Assembly (NCBI GenBank): GCA_963924555.1
Contig: OZ004594.1
Coordinates: forward strand, 744,001 to 808,000
Length of the DNA: 64,000 nucleotides
Source of the DNA: Crambe crambe
Taxonomy: Eukaryota > Porifera > Demospongiae > Poecilosclerida > Crambeidae
Direction: 5' to 3'
Part shown: in pieces, positions 29,586 through 41,270 of the stretch
Layout of the letters: each line of letters opens with the position of its first letter
How positions within the stretch are numbered: the stretch's first letter is position 1
Position numbers and translations under genes: made by a program
The notes under the pieces: model-generated
What the model saw: only the letters and a program-made list of their open reading frames with translations
Told to the model about the DNA's origin: nothing
Databases searched by the model: none

Positions 29586-30032
29586 GACACCAGTTCTATA
29601 AGTACTTGAAACAGAGTTAGTCAAGATAACTTCCTAAAGGTTCTCTCCAACTCAAGGAATAGATAACACACGAAACTAGCTGTTGAACAATGGGTGTATG
29701 TTGTTGATAAAATTCCATTCATACCAAAAAGGGTGGGTAGTCTCTATGGTATACCAACAGGCTAGACTATGGGTTCTAAAGTGTACACACTGCAGAATTT
29801 TCAGCTTGAACTTCTTCGTGGAGGACAACTTCTCTTACCTCTATATGTATCCTGAACTAAGAAAAGGGGTGTGGTCTGTCTTATACTACAGGGCCAGGGG
29901 TGGGCCTGTGGATGACACACCCCATGGACCACTCTTATTCTTATCCTTATTTACATCATGACCATTACTGAGGACTTGCATGGACTTGGATATGAATGGC
30001 TTGACAGTAAGCTTATCATATTTTATAGTGTT

Positions 30033-30070
30033 TCCATGGAGAAAAAAGGCAGCAACTACCAGGTCACATG
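30033..30070 (-). pseudogene. PRKDC exon relic, type A, nearest the donor
   Basis: tttccatggagaaaaaaggc followed by tcacatgaacatgaagg: the fourth type A relic, about 260 bp inside the intron from its donor. No type B partner is seen here. Confidence 0.6.
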
Positions 30071-30330
30071 AACATGAAGGGTAAAAAAAAATTTTTTTTT
30101 CTCTCTCTCCAAAGTTGTAGTGATATTCTATCAGTAAGCCTGTGAAGACAGCTCAATATAATGTGTAGTAAGCTCATAGCCACTGACAGGCCACATGCAC
30201 CTCTCCATCGCATCCAACACTGACACTGTAGTTTTAACTGGAGTCCCAAATTGAGAATGACCTATTTATTTTGGGATCCTTTGGCACTATGTTCACTGAT
30301 TACACATTTGCACTCTTACTACACACTAAC

Positions 30331-33300
30331 CTTCCCGCCGCTGTTTCAGTGGACAATATCTCCAGTAGAGAAGACCTGGATGTTTCGTGGGAACCTTTAG
30401 CCACAATAGTGAGGGTCTTTATCACCTGCGAGTGAGTGGGAGGAGTCAAGGGAGTGGATACTATCATACGTGCATATAAAGACATTGATCTCACCAGTTT
30501 GGATAACTTTTCCATTGTTTTTATATCACTGATTTCAAAACCAATGGAGGAAGGATGAAGACAGCTGAGTGCCAGCAACTTGAGGATCTCTTCACTCCAC
30601 AAAGACACAGGTACAAACTGGAGTAATGATCATGTGATCCTAGTAATAATCATGTGATCCATCACTATGACAATTATAACAACACTCACACTGGAAGGGT
30701 CGTCACGGTGATAATCCACCAATATGCCTACGAGCTCTATGAGGTTCATGACGAGGTCACACTTGGCCCTGTTGTAGTCTTCCACCTCCCGAGGGGAGAG
30801 AACGGATTCAGAGGAGCTCTCAAAGCAGTCAACGGCAACCTCTAACCCATGCAGAGCCAACTTGCTGGCAAAAAACTCCAGACACTCAAACAGACAAGAT
30901 GGCTTCTCATTTGGTCTGCTTGGTTCAGCTACACACATGAATAAATCACTGTTACCATAGGCACATGTTTTCACATGAATAATTTTATTATGTATGTTAA
31001 CTTTTCTTAGAGGCAAACCCTGTCATAATGACTACTCACCTAAGAACACTTCATTTGGGGAGAGGAGGTTGTCTCCTAGCACCCAGTTATAACAGTCCAC
31101 TGCTGCAGTGACTGTCTCCAACCACCTGATGGTCTCCACAAGGGAGAAGTTAGTACCATGGAGAGTCTGTTGCTTCTGAATGCCACCTCGTCCCTGTCCT
31201 CCTCTTTCAAACCTGGAAGGAGGAACCATACATTACAGAGGGTGCTACGTACCAGTCACAGACCACACCCAGAGGAAAGGCTGACTAACCTTGATATGAA
31301 ATAAAGCCCACCTTCTGACTCCAAGGTCTTTCTTATCCATACTCTTTCACTGGGAATCTCTGCAGAGGGTCAGTGGGTAAAGGGTAAACCACATTGAAAA
31401 CTACACTCTATATAAATTGGGTACACTCTATAGAGATTGGGTAAACGGTAACCCATTTTAAATTCTACGAGATTGGGTAAATGGTTGTCCATTTCAAAAG
31501 CCATACTCTATTAAGATTGGGTAATGCTGCTCTAGTTCAGAAACTACACTGACATACATACTTGGTAAGTGGCACGCCAATTCACAAAACAGCTCTCTAC
31601 TCTTTGTTCTGCAGGCAGTTTCAGGTGAGCCACACTGAGCCAGCAACCAACCGACTACATTCTGCAGTTCAGCTGCTTTCAATACTCTGAGAAGAAAGGG
31701 GAACAAAGCATTAGACACTGGCTGGACTGTGAGTACGAGACTTACTTAGGCACTCTTCTGGTTTTACTCGAAGTGCAGATCATGGGAGCCTTAACACAAA
31801 TGATGCGAGCAATGTGACCAATGGCTTGGCAGATCTGTTCCTGGGTTCCTGTAGCAAGAGTAAACATGGGGTTTATCGTAACCACTAGCAACTGTGTTTA
31901 CAGTACCGAGTGATTTATTGTCAGCATGAGCCAATTTCAAACTACTCATCATGTTGATAAGCATCTCCACTACAAACACATCCACAAGAGACTCTTCTTC
32001 CCTAAATAAACAAACAAATAAACAAACAAACAAACAAACAACCCATGCAGTATGTCAGTACCGGAAGATGGTGTAGATGCTGTTGATGGCTAAGGCAGCT
32101 CCCAGTCTCTTGGCAGCACTTGGATGCAGGGCAAGGCTGTAAATACGCTTCAGCAGCGACTTTGTGTTGACGGGGCTCTTTTCTTGTTGCTAGGAGGGAG
32201 GGAGGGAGAGGGAAATGAAAGCTTTAATGAAATGGAATGAAGAGAACACACCTTTTTACTGGTCTGTTTAATAGACCAGGTTAAGAATTCCTTGACACAT
32301 GTGGCAGAGAAGTCCCTCAGTGAGCTATCAGTGGGATGCACTATTCCGTCCTATGATAAGTCAGCAGCTGCTTGTCAAAAGTTTATCCCTCCCTCTCTAA
32401 AACTTACTAAAATGGCATCCAAGAGGGCGATGGTATCTGGACTCTCGTACTGGACATTTCTTGTGAACCAGTGGATCATCTGGAACACTAAAGGCCGAAA
32501 TAGCTGCTCAGCAACCTACAGTACAGCATGTAGCATCATTTGGAGTCACTTGAGAGTGATCACTGATGGAAATATCTCCCTCCTTCCCTCCCTCCCTTCC
32601 TCTCTCTCTATGGAACTGAAGAGGAGGAGGAGGAAGGAGATGATTCCCTCTGGTTAGCTTACTCGCTCCACATCACAGCCCAACTGGAAGACATATGGAA
32701 AGAGCTTCTTGTAAAGGTTAGTCATTGGACTCTGCAGGGGGAGAGAGAAGTTTTACTCCAAAGATCTTTGGGCTATATTATACCTTCTTCTGGACAGCTG
32801 GCTGAGCACTCTTGCCAATGACGAACAAGATGAGAGCATGAAGAAGCTCACAGGCTGCAATCTGAGCCAAGAGAGGAGAGGAGAGGAGAGGAGAGGGAGG
32901 GGAGGGAGGGAAGGGAGGGGAGGGGAGGGGAGGGGGAGAGAGAGAGATTAAATATACCAAGCTACTTCTCATGACACTTACTTTAGTCTGTCTATCACTG
33001 GAAGAGGTGGCCAGTTCACACACACGTGGGAGGAAGGAATCTGAAATAGAACACAATTAATTAAAGGAATGTACAGCTGCCATGACAACTGCAGCTGGTT
33101 ATTGCTAGAGCTAGAGTGACATCATTGTAGAGGAAATTGTGATGACAAGTAGAACTTACCCAGGAAGATGGATGGTTTCATGTCCTGAAAGGGGAGAGCA
33201 AACTCAAGCCACTTCCTGCTGTCCCATGCCACCACTTTGGAGGCGTGGTCAGCTGCAGGCCCCACCTCCACTAGAGAGCTGTTGATCTCGCCACCGAGAG

Positions 33301-33625
33301 AACCCAGGAAGTAAACAATGCGTTTTCGGAGTTGACCAAGAGGAGTTTCTGCTCCCTCCATGCCCTCCTTCCAGCGAGTGACTATCTTCACTGGCATCTT
33401 TCTTCCTCGGGAGGAATGGTTTCTAATGGCAACCACCCCCTTTGGTTCCGAACTGGATGGGTCCGAAGAGGTTCCCATTGTACGGAGGTAGTCGTCCAAG
33501 TGGGGGAGGACATATTGGAAGTGGGGCTTGAGGAGGTAGGCAGGAAGCTGTTCACTCCATCTCTTCAGGGCATCCAGTCCTTTATGAGCCAGAGGCAGAT
33601 AACTTAGCCCCAGTTTGAATGTGGT

Positions 33626-33674
<49 letters not shown>

Positions 33675-36600
33675 GATTACTGACTGTATGTATTTCTTTG
33701 AGTTCTCTTTACTTGTAGAGCAGGTACGAGGCCATCTAACTCTATCTGCACCAGTTCCTTTGGCAGAGAAAGAAGCAACTGGAGACATGATGCCAGAAGG
33801 TCATCTTTGTATTGTTTCATACGTACCAGAACCTTCAGGGAAGTATTAGCACTTATCACTATGCAAAAAAAAAAGAAGGTCAAAGTACTGACCTCTTTGA
33901 TGAATTTCTGGAATAGGATAAAGCAGACAGTTCTATCAGCAGTGTTTGTTTCCATGGCACTGATTTCCATGGCACCGGTCTCCATGGTACTGGTCTCCAT
34001 GAGCTCATTAGTTACATCAATATCCTGAAAAAGTGGAACATCATTATTCATGGGGAAAGTTAGTTTAGTACAGTGGAACCTCCAATAAAGGACTTTTTGA
34101 CTCCGAAAGAGGACAAACCTCTCAACAACAGACAATATGCACTCTATACAAAATAACCTCCAAAAGAGGACAACCTCTCTACAAAGGACAAAAGGATGGG
34201 TCCCAAGTGTGTCCATCATTCAAAATGATTTCCACTATGCAGTGACACGAAGTATGTACCTTGAAGTGACACTAAGTATGTACCTTGAAATAGTCAATTT
34301 TTTCACACATTTTGAAGCAAATGCTCAAGAGTTTATGGAAGCCGCTGACCAGCGGGTGGAGAGAAGAAAAGGTGATCATTTCATGGCCATATGTGTACAC
34401 CCACTCCTCAAACATGGACGCTTGGACCTTGGGCAGGACAGCTCTGCAACACCAAATCACCAATGTAAAAGGAGGGGGGAGAGGAGGAGGGAGGGGGAGG
34501 GAAGGGGAGGGAGGGAGGGGGAGGGAGGGGAAGGAGGAGGAGGAGGAGGGAGGGGAAGGAGAAGGAGAAGGAGGGGGAGGAGAGAGGGGGAGAGAAGGGG
34601 AAGGAGAAGGAGGAGGGAGGGGGAGGAAAGGGAAGGAGAAGGAGGAGGGAGGGGGAGGAAAGGGAAGGAGAAGGAGGAGGGAGGGGGAGAGAAGGGGAAG
34701 GAGAAGGAGGGAGGGGGAGGAGAAGGAATGGTACGTAATACACACTTGCATAAATCCACCAAATTAATGAATATGTGAAAGTCCTTTGGAACTGAGGGCT
34801 GCTGCAGTCTTGAGGAGAGTTCAGAGGTCATAGTGGATGCAGGGGAGGACTCCTTCTGACCAGGTGCTTCAGGCACTGGGGACTCCCCTGAAGAAGGCTA
34901 CAGCATATAGTTATAAAGAATCAAATAAGTCAAGCCAAAAAGAAATCATCACCTCTGATTTGGATGACAGGTCAAGACGATGGATGACTTTGAAAATGGC
35001 AGCTATGAACTCATCATAAATGATCTGATGAAGGACTTTTCTTGTTCCTGGATCCAAGGAAAAAAAATCCTGTCCCTGAAAGGAAAATGGAATATGAACA
35101 TGGAATGGGAATGCGGAATGGGAATGTAAAAATCACCTTGATTTTGGTAGGGTCCATGATCCTAACCCAGAGGTCAACATAGTCCTGGTATGAGGCAGTC
35201 TTCCGGCCTAGGGCATCAGCATTCTCCTCAACATAGGCCACTCCACCCTCATCACCCTTAAATAAGGTTCCACACATCAATGCATCATTAAGTGCCCATG
35301 TGAGGATCATGTGACTGTAACCACACCCACCGTGTCTAACACCAGAGGATGAGAACAGGATACGATCATTCCTTGGAAAACTGCAAGTGAAGATCATTTT
35401 TTGACGTGTGGAGGACTTTAAGAAATTGCTTTGTGCACTCACTGATGTGAGAGAGGAACGTCTTCAGAGTGACCCTGGAAGAGGAAGACACGCCCACAAT
35501 GGTCTTGAGGAGGAGCACATGGCAGGAATCGTGAACAGTTTGAGGGAGATGTGGGTAGCACTCAAACAGAAGCACAAGCAGCTTCTCCAGAGAGAGAATG
35601 AACGACTCTGGAATCTGAGGGGAAGAGAGAGTGAAAAATTTTGAGTTCTCCAGCAAGTTACAGTGTCCCTCCAGCTAGATACAGCTAGGATACACCCTCC
35701 AGTACCCCTCCAGCTAGGATATAGTACCCCTCCAGCTAGGATATAGTGCCCCTCCAGCTAGGATATAGTACCCCTCCAGCTAGGATACAGTGCCCCCCAG
35801 CTAGGATACAGGCTACCCCACCACTTCCAGCACACACATACAGTGTCCATTTCATTGATGATGGAGGCCAGGGCAGCCAGAAACGAGGGGAGGTTGAGGA
35901 AACGATTGTCCACTGATTCCACGGGGGAAAAGAACAGCTGCTCAGTCCGCTGCACCATCTCGTTGAACATAAAGTCCACATCTTCCGACTTCATAAAAAT
36001 CTTGCATGGCTGTATGTAATGAGTGACATAAAATCATAGAGTGAAATCTGCTTACTGACAGAGGGACCACCTATGGACCAGAAACAAGCTTAGTGGAGAG
36101 GTGGTTTACCGTGAGACAGGTTTCACTGCAATATGACTTACAGCTGCAAAGTATCCATAGCCTTGAATGGCTAGGGCCAGCTCCACGTGTCCACTGAGCT
36201 TGTTGTCAATGACCGCACGAAACTTCTGGATGATGTACTTGAAGATGGCAAAGTTGGAGGTCTTGTCCTTTGACGCATTTTCCTTCACATGTATTGCCAC
36301 CTAAATAATAGGAGATATTTTAATGCCAGCATGGTGGTTAGGTAGTTTTGCCACCTGACCTGCTGAAAGAAGGCTGCTAGAGCCTTGTGAGCCACACCCC
36401 TATTCTCTCTGTTGTTATGGTTACTCCAATCTGTAATACACTGGTACATATGCTAAGGGGGGAGAGAAGGTACGTGGGACAAGGGAAGGAGAGGGAAGAG
36501 AGGGAGGAGGAATATGAAAGAAGGGAGAAGAAATACTTCCTTCATTGTTATAAGGTCACACTCTCACTCACTTCATGGTCTTTGGCAAGATACTCCTTGA

Positions 36601-38183
36601 ATTGAGCAGCATGGGCTGCTATCAGAGAGAGACCAGCTGAGGAAGCAACCATAGCTCACACACTGAGAGGAACATTATAATATCACCACTCACCCCTAGG
36701 GACTTCATATCTGGTATGACTAACAGCTGGATCAATGGCCATCCGTGCAAATTTGTAAATATCCTGGGCATGTATTGAACCTGCAATGAGAGAACAAAAA
36801 TCCCCCCTCCTAATTAATAAGGCCCACCTGTATGGATAACACTACTACCACCACAATTCATTAAGTACCCCACAATTAATAAAGGCCCACCTGTCAATTC
36901 TTTAAGTATCCCCAATTAATAAAGGCCCACCCTATAAAGGCCCACCCTATAGGGCGCACCCTATAAAAGCCCGCCCTATAAAGGCCCCCATAAAAGCCCA
37001 CCCTATAAAGGCCCACCCTATAAAAGCCCATCCTATAAAGGCCCATGTAAGTATTCCCAGACGGACCTTCAGCAACTGACTGAGAGAAATTGACAAGATA
37101 GGAACAAAGTCCCCTGAGACAACCCCCTATAACAGGCATGTCTGGTTTCTTCTTAGCCTTTGTCCCCATTTCTGACTTCAGCGTCCGCATGAAGATGTCA
37201 ATCAGCCTCTCAGAATGACAGGTCATGAACTCGGGGTACACTTCACAGAGTGTTCCAAGCAGCTGGAAGATCCCACCTCGCACTAAATATGATGTCATAA
37301 CAGGCTGAATGCCTATACATAAGTACAATATCCCAACCATGTACCAGTGGAAGTGTGCTTAGTAGGCTGGAAACAGGCCTGAAGAAACCTGCACAAAACA
37401 CAAGGAGGGAGGATGAATGACCCTATGTATTAATGTCACTGTGTGTGTGCACCCTTGATAACTCACTTGTCAGCCAGTTTAGGGACATTGAGGGACTCGA
37501 CTAGAGACGTCCGACTGCAGAGTCTCAATATCTGATTCCATGGAAAATCATAATGAATGAGAATAATTAATGATGATGACTGCACTCACATCCACTAGAG
37601 GAGGGAAAATAGCATTTTTCACTTTACTGGACTTGCTGCGAGAGAATAGGCCATTGCAGACTTCCTGTTCAAAGATGTAGTAGAATATTAATGGCAAATA
37701 TCCCCCGCCTCCTCAAGCATCAAGTGTGAGGGCAGAAAAAGAATGTGGAATCCACTACCTTTATTTCCACAGCATAGTTCACTACACTCTTCTTGTGTGC
37801 TTTGATGTAACTCTCCAGGAGGTTGAGCAGCTGTTCTTGGGAAGCTGCAAACTGAAGAGTAAATGGCAGGCCTCATGAATCGTTCATTACCCAAAAATGT
37901 CACCCACCTCCTCCAGTGTTGCAGATTCCCTCAAAAAATGGATAATTCCTTTATCTTTACTAAAGAGTATTGAAGTGCAGCGTGCTACACGAGATTATGG
38001 CATGACGTGTCAGTGCAGTCACAGACTATTATGAAACCAACCTATTTCAGTGTCTGAAACACTTTCCACGCATAGAGTGTACAGGTCAGAAGCTAGCTGA
38101 GCTGCTTGAGTACCTCTGTGAGCACTCTTAGAGTGCAGTGTCGAGAACAGAGCTCGCACGGTTGAACTCAAGGAGTCCGCCAT
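30331..38183 (-). CDS. PRKDC: DNA-PKcs, 5' exons (N-terminal HEAT-repeat arm)
   Basis: This is the N-terminal half of the same gene. The start is taken as ATG at 38183-38181 ([12 protein letters not shown]); the upstream in-frame codon is not ATG. Exon 1 ends at 38042 before a GTTGGT donor. Following exons match the DNA-PKcs N-terminal helical-repeat arm in order: [17 protein letters not shown] and [16 protein letters not shown] (37050-37290), [11 protein letters not shown] (~36150), [14 protein letters not shown] (~35960), [14 protein letters not shown] (~35180), [12 protein letters not shown] (~34770), [19 protein letters not shown] (~33790), [16 protein letters not shown] (~33290), [13 protein letters not shown] (~31980), [15 protein letters not shown] (~30520). 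The last exon here ends at 30331 with codon bases AG before a GTTAGT donor; the next exon is 20 kb away at 10145. The protein acts in the nucleus. Introns between 34473 and 37050 carry several tandem repeats. Confidence 0.93.
31395..31530. repeat. Degenerate tandem repeat containing attgggtaa
   Basis: Four or so imperfect units (actctatagagattgggtaa and variants) in a PRKDC intron upstream of the exon at about 31560. Confidence 0.6.
33627..33671. repeat. (GA)n microsatellite
   Basis: About 44 bp of GA in a PRKDC intron. Confidence 0.95.
34069..34240. mobile_element. Fragment of a dispersed repeat (copy 1)
   Basis: Starts cagtggaacctccaataaag and contains aataacctccaaaagaggac. The latter is found inverted at about 62390-62425, and the second copy also starts cagtggaat at 62308. 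The shared start and internal homology mark a dispersed transposon-derived family. No ORF is supported. Confidence 0.5.
34473..34728. repeat. Polypurine GGAGG/GGGAAGGAGAA minisatellite
   Basis: About 255 bp strand-asymmetric purine tract with local repeats of aaggagaaggaggagggag, in a PRKDC intron. It is G-rich on the plus strand, so the PRKDC transcript is pyrimidine-rich here. The ORFs it opens are artefacts. Confidence 0.9.
35688..35816. repeat. Tandem repeat, about 24-bp unit
   Basis: Roughly five copies of cccctccagctaggatatag in the PRKDC intron next to the [11 protein letters not shown] exon. Confidence 0.88.
36819..37048. repeat. Tandem repeat of ccctataaaggcccac type
   Basis: Irregular 12-18 bp units (cctataaaggcccacc, cctataaaagcccacc) directly next to the [11 protein letters not shown] exon. 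The unit expansion ends within a few bases of the PRKDC donor. Confidence 0.88.
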
Positions 38184-38715
38184 CTCCAACTCCTCAGCAT
38201 GCAGCACAAGAGATTAGGTAAGGATCGTTACGCTGTAACTCGCGCATGCGCATATAGTATGGTTAAAGGATCTAGGAGGCAGGGCTTGCTCCCATGGACC
38301 AATACTAAGCTGTGATGCTATGGCTAGTCCAATGCAAGAAGGATGGAAGAGGAATGCTGGTTTCAGGGTATAGGAGGTCTGCTCCTTCGCCTCCACTATC
38401 CCCACAGATGCCACACCGGAGGCAGCCTGTGTATTCCTCATCCAAGGTACCTAAAAGGCTATTATAAGTATCAGAGCTAAAAATTTCCTGGATTAAAGGC
38501 TAGTGTGTTCTCAGCTCTGCACTTTCTCTGTCAGCTCCGGTGGAGTTCAAGTCTTGCTTCTTGCTTTAATCTTTCCACTTCTACAGTTTGAATTTCCCGC
38601 GCATTACAGTAACGGCCCGCGCGCGGCATACAGCACGCATGCGCAGGACACACCCCCAACAAGCGCATGCGCAAACACGCTCAGAGGCGGGGCTAGGCCT
38701 TATAGGGTTGGTGGT
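38184..38715. promoter_or_regulatory. Divergent promoter region, PRKDC (-) and PAF-acetylhydrolase 1 (+)
   Basis: 532 bp between two divergent start codons. It contains perfect or near-perfect NRF1-type palindromes gcgcatgcgc at 38242-38251 and 38663-38672, and cgcatgcgca at 38636-38645, plus CG-rich sequence at 38615-38630 (cccgcgcgcgg). No convincing TATA box was identified. It also contains a broken copy of PAF-acetylhydrolase exon 1 (38325-38450). Confidence 0.6.
38325..38450 (+). pseudogene. PAF-acetylhydrolase exon 1 relic
   Basis: atggctagtccaatgcaaga, then aggatggaagaggaatgctgg, then ggaggtctgctccttcg and cacagatgccacaccggagg match exon 1 of the downstream gene. The middle (GPGIPAPSGQY ... 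GDDK) is deleted and a stop follows within a few codons. It lies about 390 bp upstream of the intact start and resembles the N-terminus of copy 2 (an AxxxQEGW form) more than copy 1. Confidence 0.78.
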
Positions 38716-40516
38716 ATGGCTACTGAAGGATGGAAGAGGAATGCTGGTGTATTTAAGGGACCAGGAATCCCTGCTCCCTCAGGGCAGTACAAAGTGGGTT
38801 GTGTGGACCTGATGCACCAGCTGGAGGGAGATGATAAAGGAGGTCTGCTCCTTCGTCTCTACTACCCCACAGATGCCACACCAGAGGCAGGCTACCCTTA
38901 CAGCTTGTGGCATCCTCACCGCAGATATATCAAGGGACATTTAGAGGTTGATAAGTGGATGTTCTCTGGAATAATGGCAAGTTTACTCAAGACATTCTCA
39001 TGTGAGTCAAAGAGAGAGGCCATTTGCTAATCAAGGGCTCAAGTTTCCCCCTCCCCCCGGCCCCAGGTCCAAAACTACCAGCCCTAGAAGGAGCACCCTT
39101 AATCGGAAGTAACACTGGGTCCACAGGTAAGATCTAGAGTTAGTCTAGCAAGCCAGTATTTGTGACCTTTTGGATACAATGCTACATGCAGAGTCTACCG
39201 GTGAATCCTCTGCCCCTCCCACTTTCCCAGTCCTTGTGTTCTCTCACGGTCTGAAGGCAGTGCGTACTAACTATAGTGCAATAGCCTGTGATCTTGCTTC
39301 CCATGGCTATGTGGTAGCATGTGTGGAACATAGGTGCAGTTAATAAGTGGCCATCACCATGCAAGGGAGTGAGTAAGTCTTTCGTTGTAGGGATGAGTCA
39401 GCTTGTGTGACATTGCAGAGAGTTCCCAAGCCAGGGGGGAAGGAGGGAGAGTTGCAGGATAAGTGGATTGAATACCGCCATCCCCCTGAGCGTGATCAAA
39501 AGACCGACGTAAATTATTCATTGAGAAATGAACAAGTTAGTATCATTTTTCCTGCCTCCCCAATTTGACTGGATATTCCTTAAGGTCAAGCAACGTGCAG
39601 ATGATGCAAGGAAGTCTTTGGATGTTCTCTACTTGTTGAATGAAGGAGCAGAAATCAACAACATGCTGGGAGGTAGTTTTGACTTCAAGCAGTTCAAAGG
39701 TCGTTTGGACGTTGCTACAGCAGCCATTATGGGACACTCCTTTGGAGGGGCCACCACAGTCCAGACACTCTCAGAGGACACCAGATTCAAGTGAGTTATA
39801 GCTCCAGGGCTTACTGTAATATGAAACGTTCTGTCTCTGTTGACAGGTGTGGCATTGCATTGGATGGTTGGATGGTACCAGTAAGAGAAATCTGTGAAAA
39901 TCCCTCTAATGTGACTCAACCACTCTACTTCATCAACAGCTATGATTTCCAATGGAAGGAGAATGTGCAAAGGATGATGTCCCTGACTAAGCCACCTAAT
40001 ATCAACAGCATGACACCGTGTAGAGTCCTGACATTGAAGTGAGCACTAGGTAGATGACATTGGATGGTTAGTTTGTCAGACCTAGTGGAGGATGTTAGTT
40101 GTAAATGGTCTGGAAGTAGCCTTGTACCCAGGCCCAATTTAGTACCTCCGGAGGTACAAAAAAATAGAGGATGAGGATGATTAAGTATTTTTGTGTGCGT
40201 GTTGTGTAGAGGTACGACTCACTTCAACCAGTGTGATATTTACTTCCTGGTTCCTCGTATAATTGCCGGCATTGGACGAGACGAATCATACTTGAATGAT
40301 GTGACTGCTCACCAGATCAACATGGAGATCTGCCGTGCCTTTTTGAAGCGGTATCTCTTAAAGGGTAAGGAAGTAGATAATGTGAATTCTGTGTGTTCTA
40401 GTTCATGTTCTTCCTCAGCCTCCCAGGGACCTGAGCCGAACCTGGATGGGACTGAGGGTCACTCCGAGCACATCCTATTTGGAACCAATGTGAATTTGAG
40501 TGAGGCTCAGATGTAA
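38716..40516 (+). CDS. PAFAH2: PAF-acetylhydrolase (PLA2G7/PAFAH2 family), copy 1
   Basis: Hydrolyses the sn-2 acetyl or short oxidised acyl chain of platelet-activating factor and related phospholipids. Exons: 38716-39001, 39067-39126, 39192-39333, 39391-39535, 39585-39790, 39847-40038, 40210-40516. All phases agree, giving 445 residues (human family members are about 390-440). Catalytic triad: Ser in GHSFGGATTVQTLSED, Asp in CGIALDGWM, His in GTTHFNQCD. The oxyanion-side motif FSHGLKAVRTNYSAIACDL is also conserved. No signal peptide is seen, so it is more like intracellular PAFAH2 than plasma PLA2G7. A 54-bp in-frame stretch (40365-40418) has GTAAGG...TCAG ends and may be a mini-intron, as copy 2 has an intron there; the protein would then be 427 residues. 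It converges on the proteolipid-like gene. Confidence 0.92.
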
Positions 40517-41270
40517 GGGACAAGAGGATGAAAGGGAAGAGAAGGATCGATCGTAAGAAGAGAATGAGACACGAGTCAAAAGGACAGTTGTGAATGACTG
40601 CATTACTGCATTAGCTAGTATTATCATATTGTTACAAAATTGTTATAATTCATTTCATTGTTCAGACCTCACTTGAGTTTATAATTGCGGGGTCGAATGA
40701 GGGGCACTACCTATAATGTTTTGTACGTTCTTCCGGTTCCGTCCTTTGCGGTTCCGATAAGATGATGTCAACAGTTAAAGCTTCGCTCGCCACAATGCCC
40801 TAGTAGAGTTAATTGCCTGGAAATGGACCACATGCCTTTATGCAGCACAATAAATGCTTTATAATAATGATGAAGAGTGATACAGTGTTGGTTATGATGA
40901 ACGTACGTTTGTAGAGTCATAAAGAGCATGCAAAAAGATCTAAAGCTATCTTGTTATCCCCCTGGTCTGTATGATCTTCGATCACTCTCTCTCACACTGA
41001 CATAATTGGCACACTGCACAGCAACCAGGGTAACCTAGCAACCACACAATACCATGTGAAATACATGTGACCCAAGGGTACAGATGTAGGCAATTAGTGG
41101 GTGGGATAAAGAGAAGGCAGCTTAGGGCTCTATATGGGATGGGGTGGTGTGGGTTATGGGGTGGGGTGGGTGGGGTTGGGTAAGGTGGGATGGGAGTCCT
41201 CTTGTACCCACCACTGTCTCTCGTCTGCAGTATGCACACCTCATCCCAATACATGCACCATATGCAACAG
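40517..41270. other. Intergenic region between convergent genes
   Basis: No gene seen. It contains a G-rich tract at 41130-41195 (ggggtggtgtgggttatggg and similar), capable in principle of forming a G-quadruplex on the plus strand. The rest is unremarkable AT-rich sequence. Confidence 0.6.

Larger units (their letters stand above)
10146..30330 (-). other. 20.2 kb PRKDC intron hosting five nested TRIM-NHL genes
   Basis: The donor is AAG|GTTAGT (complement of 30326-30333) and the acceptor is TGCAG|CTC (complement of 10143-10150). The split codon AG+C restores an uninterrupted DNA-PKcs alignment across the gap. Other PRKDC introns here are mostly tens to a few hundred bases, so this one is an outlier of roughly two orders of magnitude. 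Its content is almost entirely the TRIM-NHL array and its decayed spacers. All five nested genes are transcribed in the host direction, so each lies inside the PRKDC pre-mRNA in sense orientation. Confidence 0.9.

Noticed and set aside
34137-34778. 213-codon Gly/Arg/Glu-rich ORF and overlapping Pro/Ser-rich ORFs
   Set aside because: Low-complexity purine tract between PRKDC exons; the open frames result from composition.
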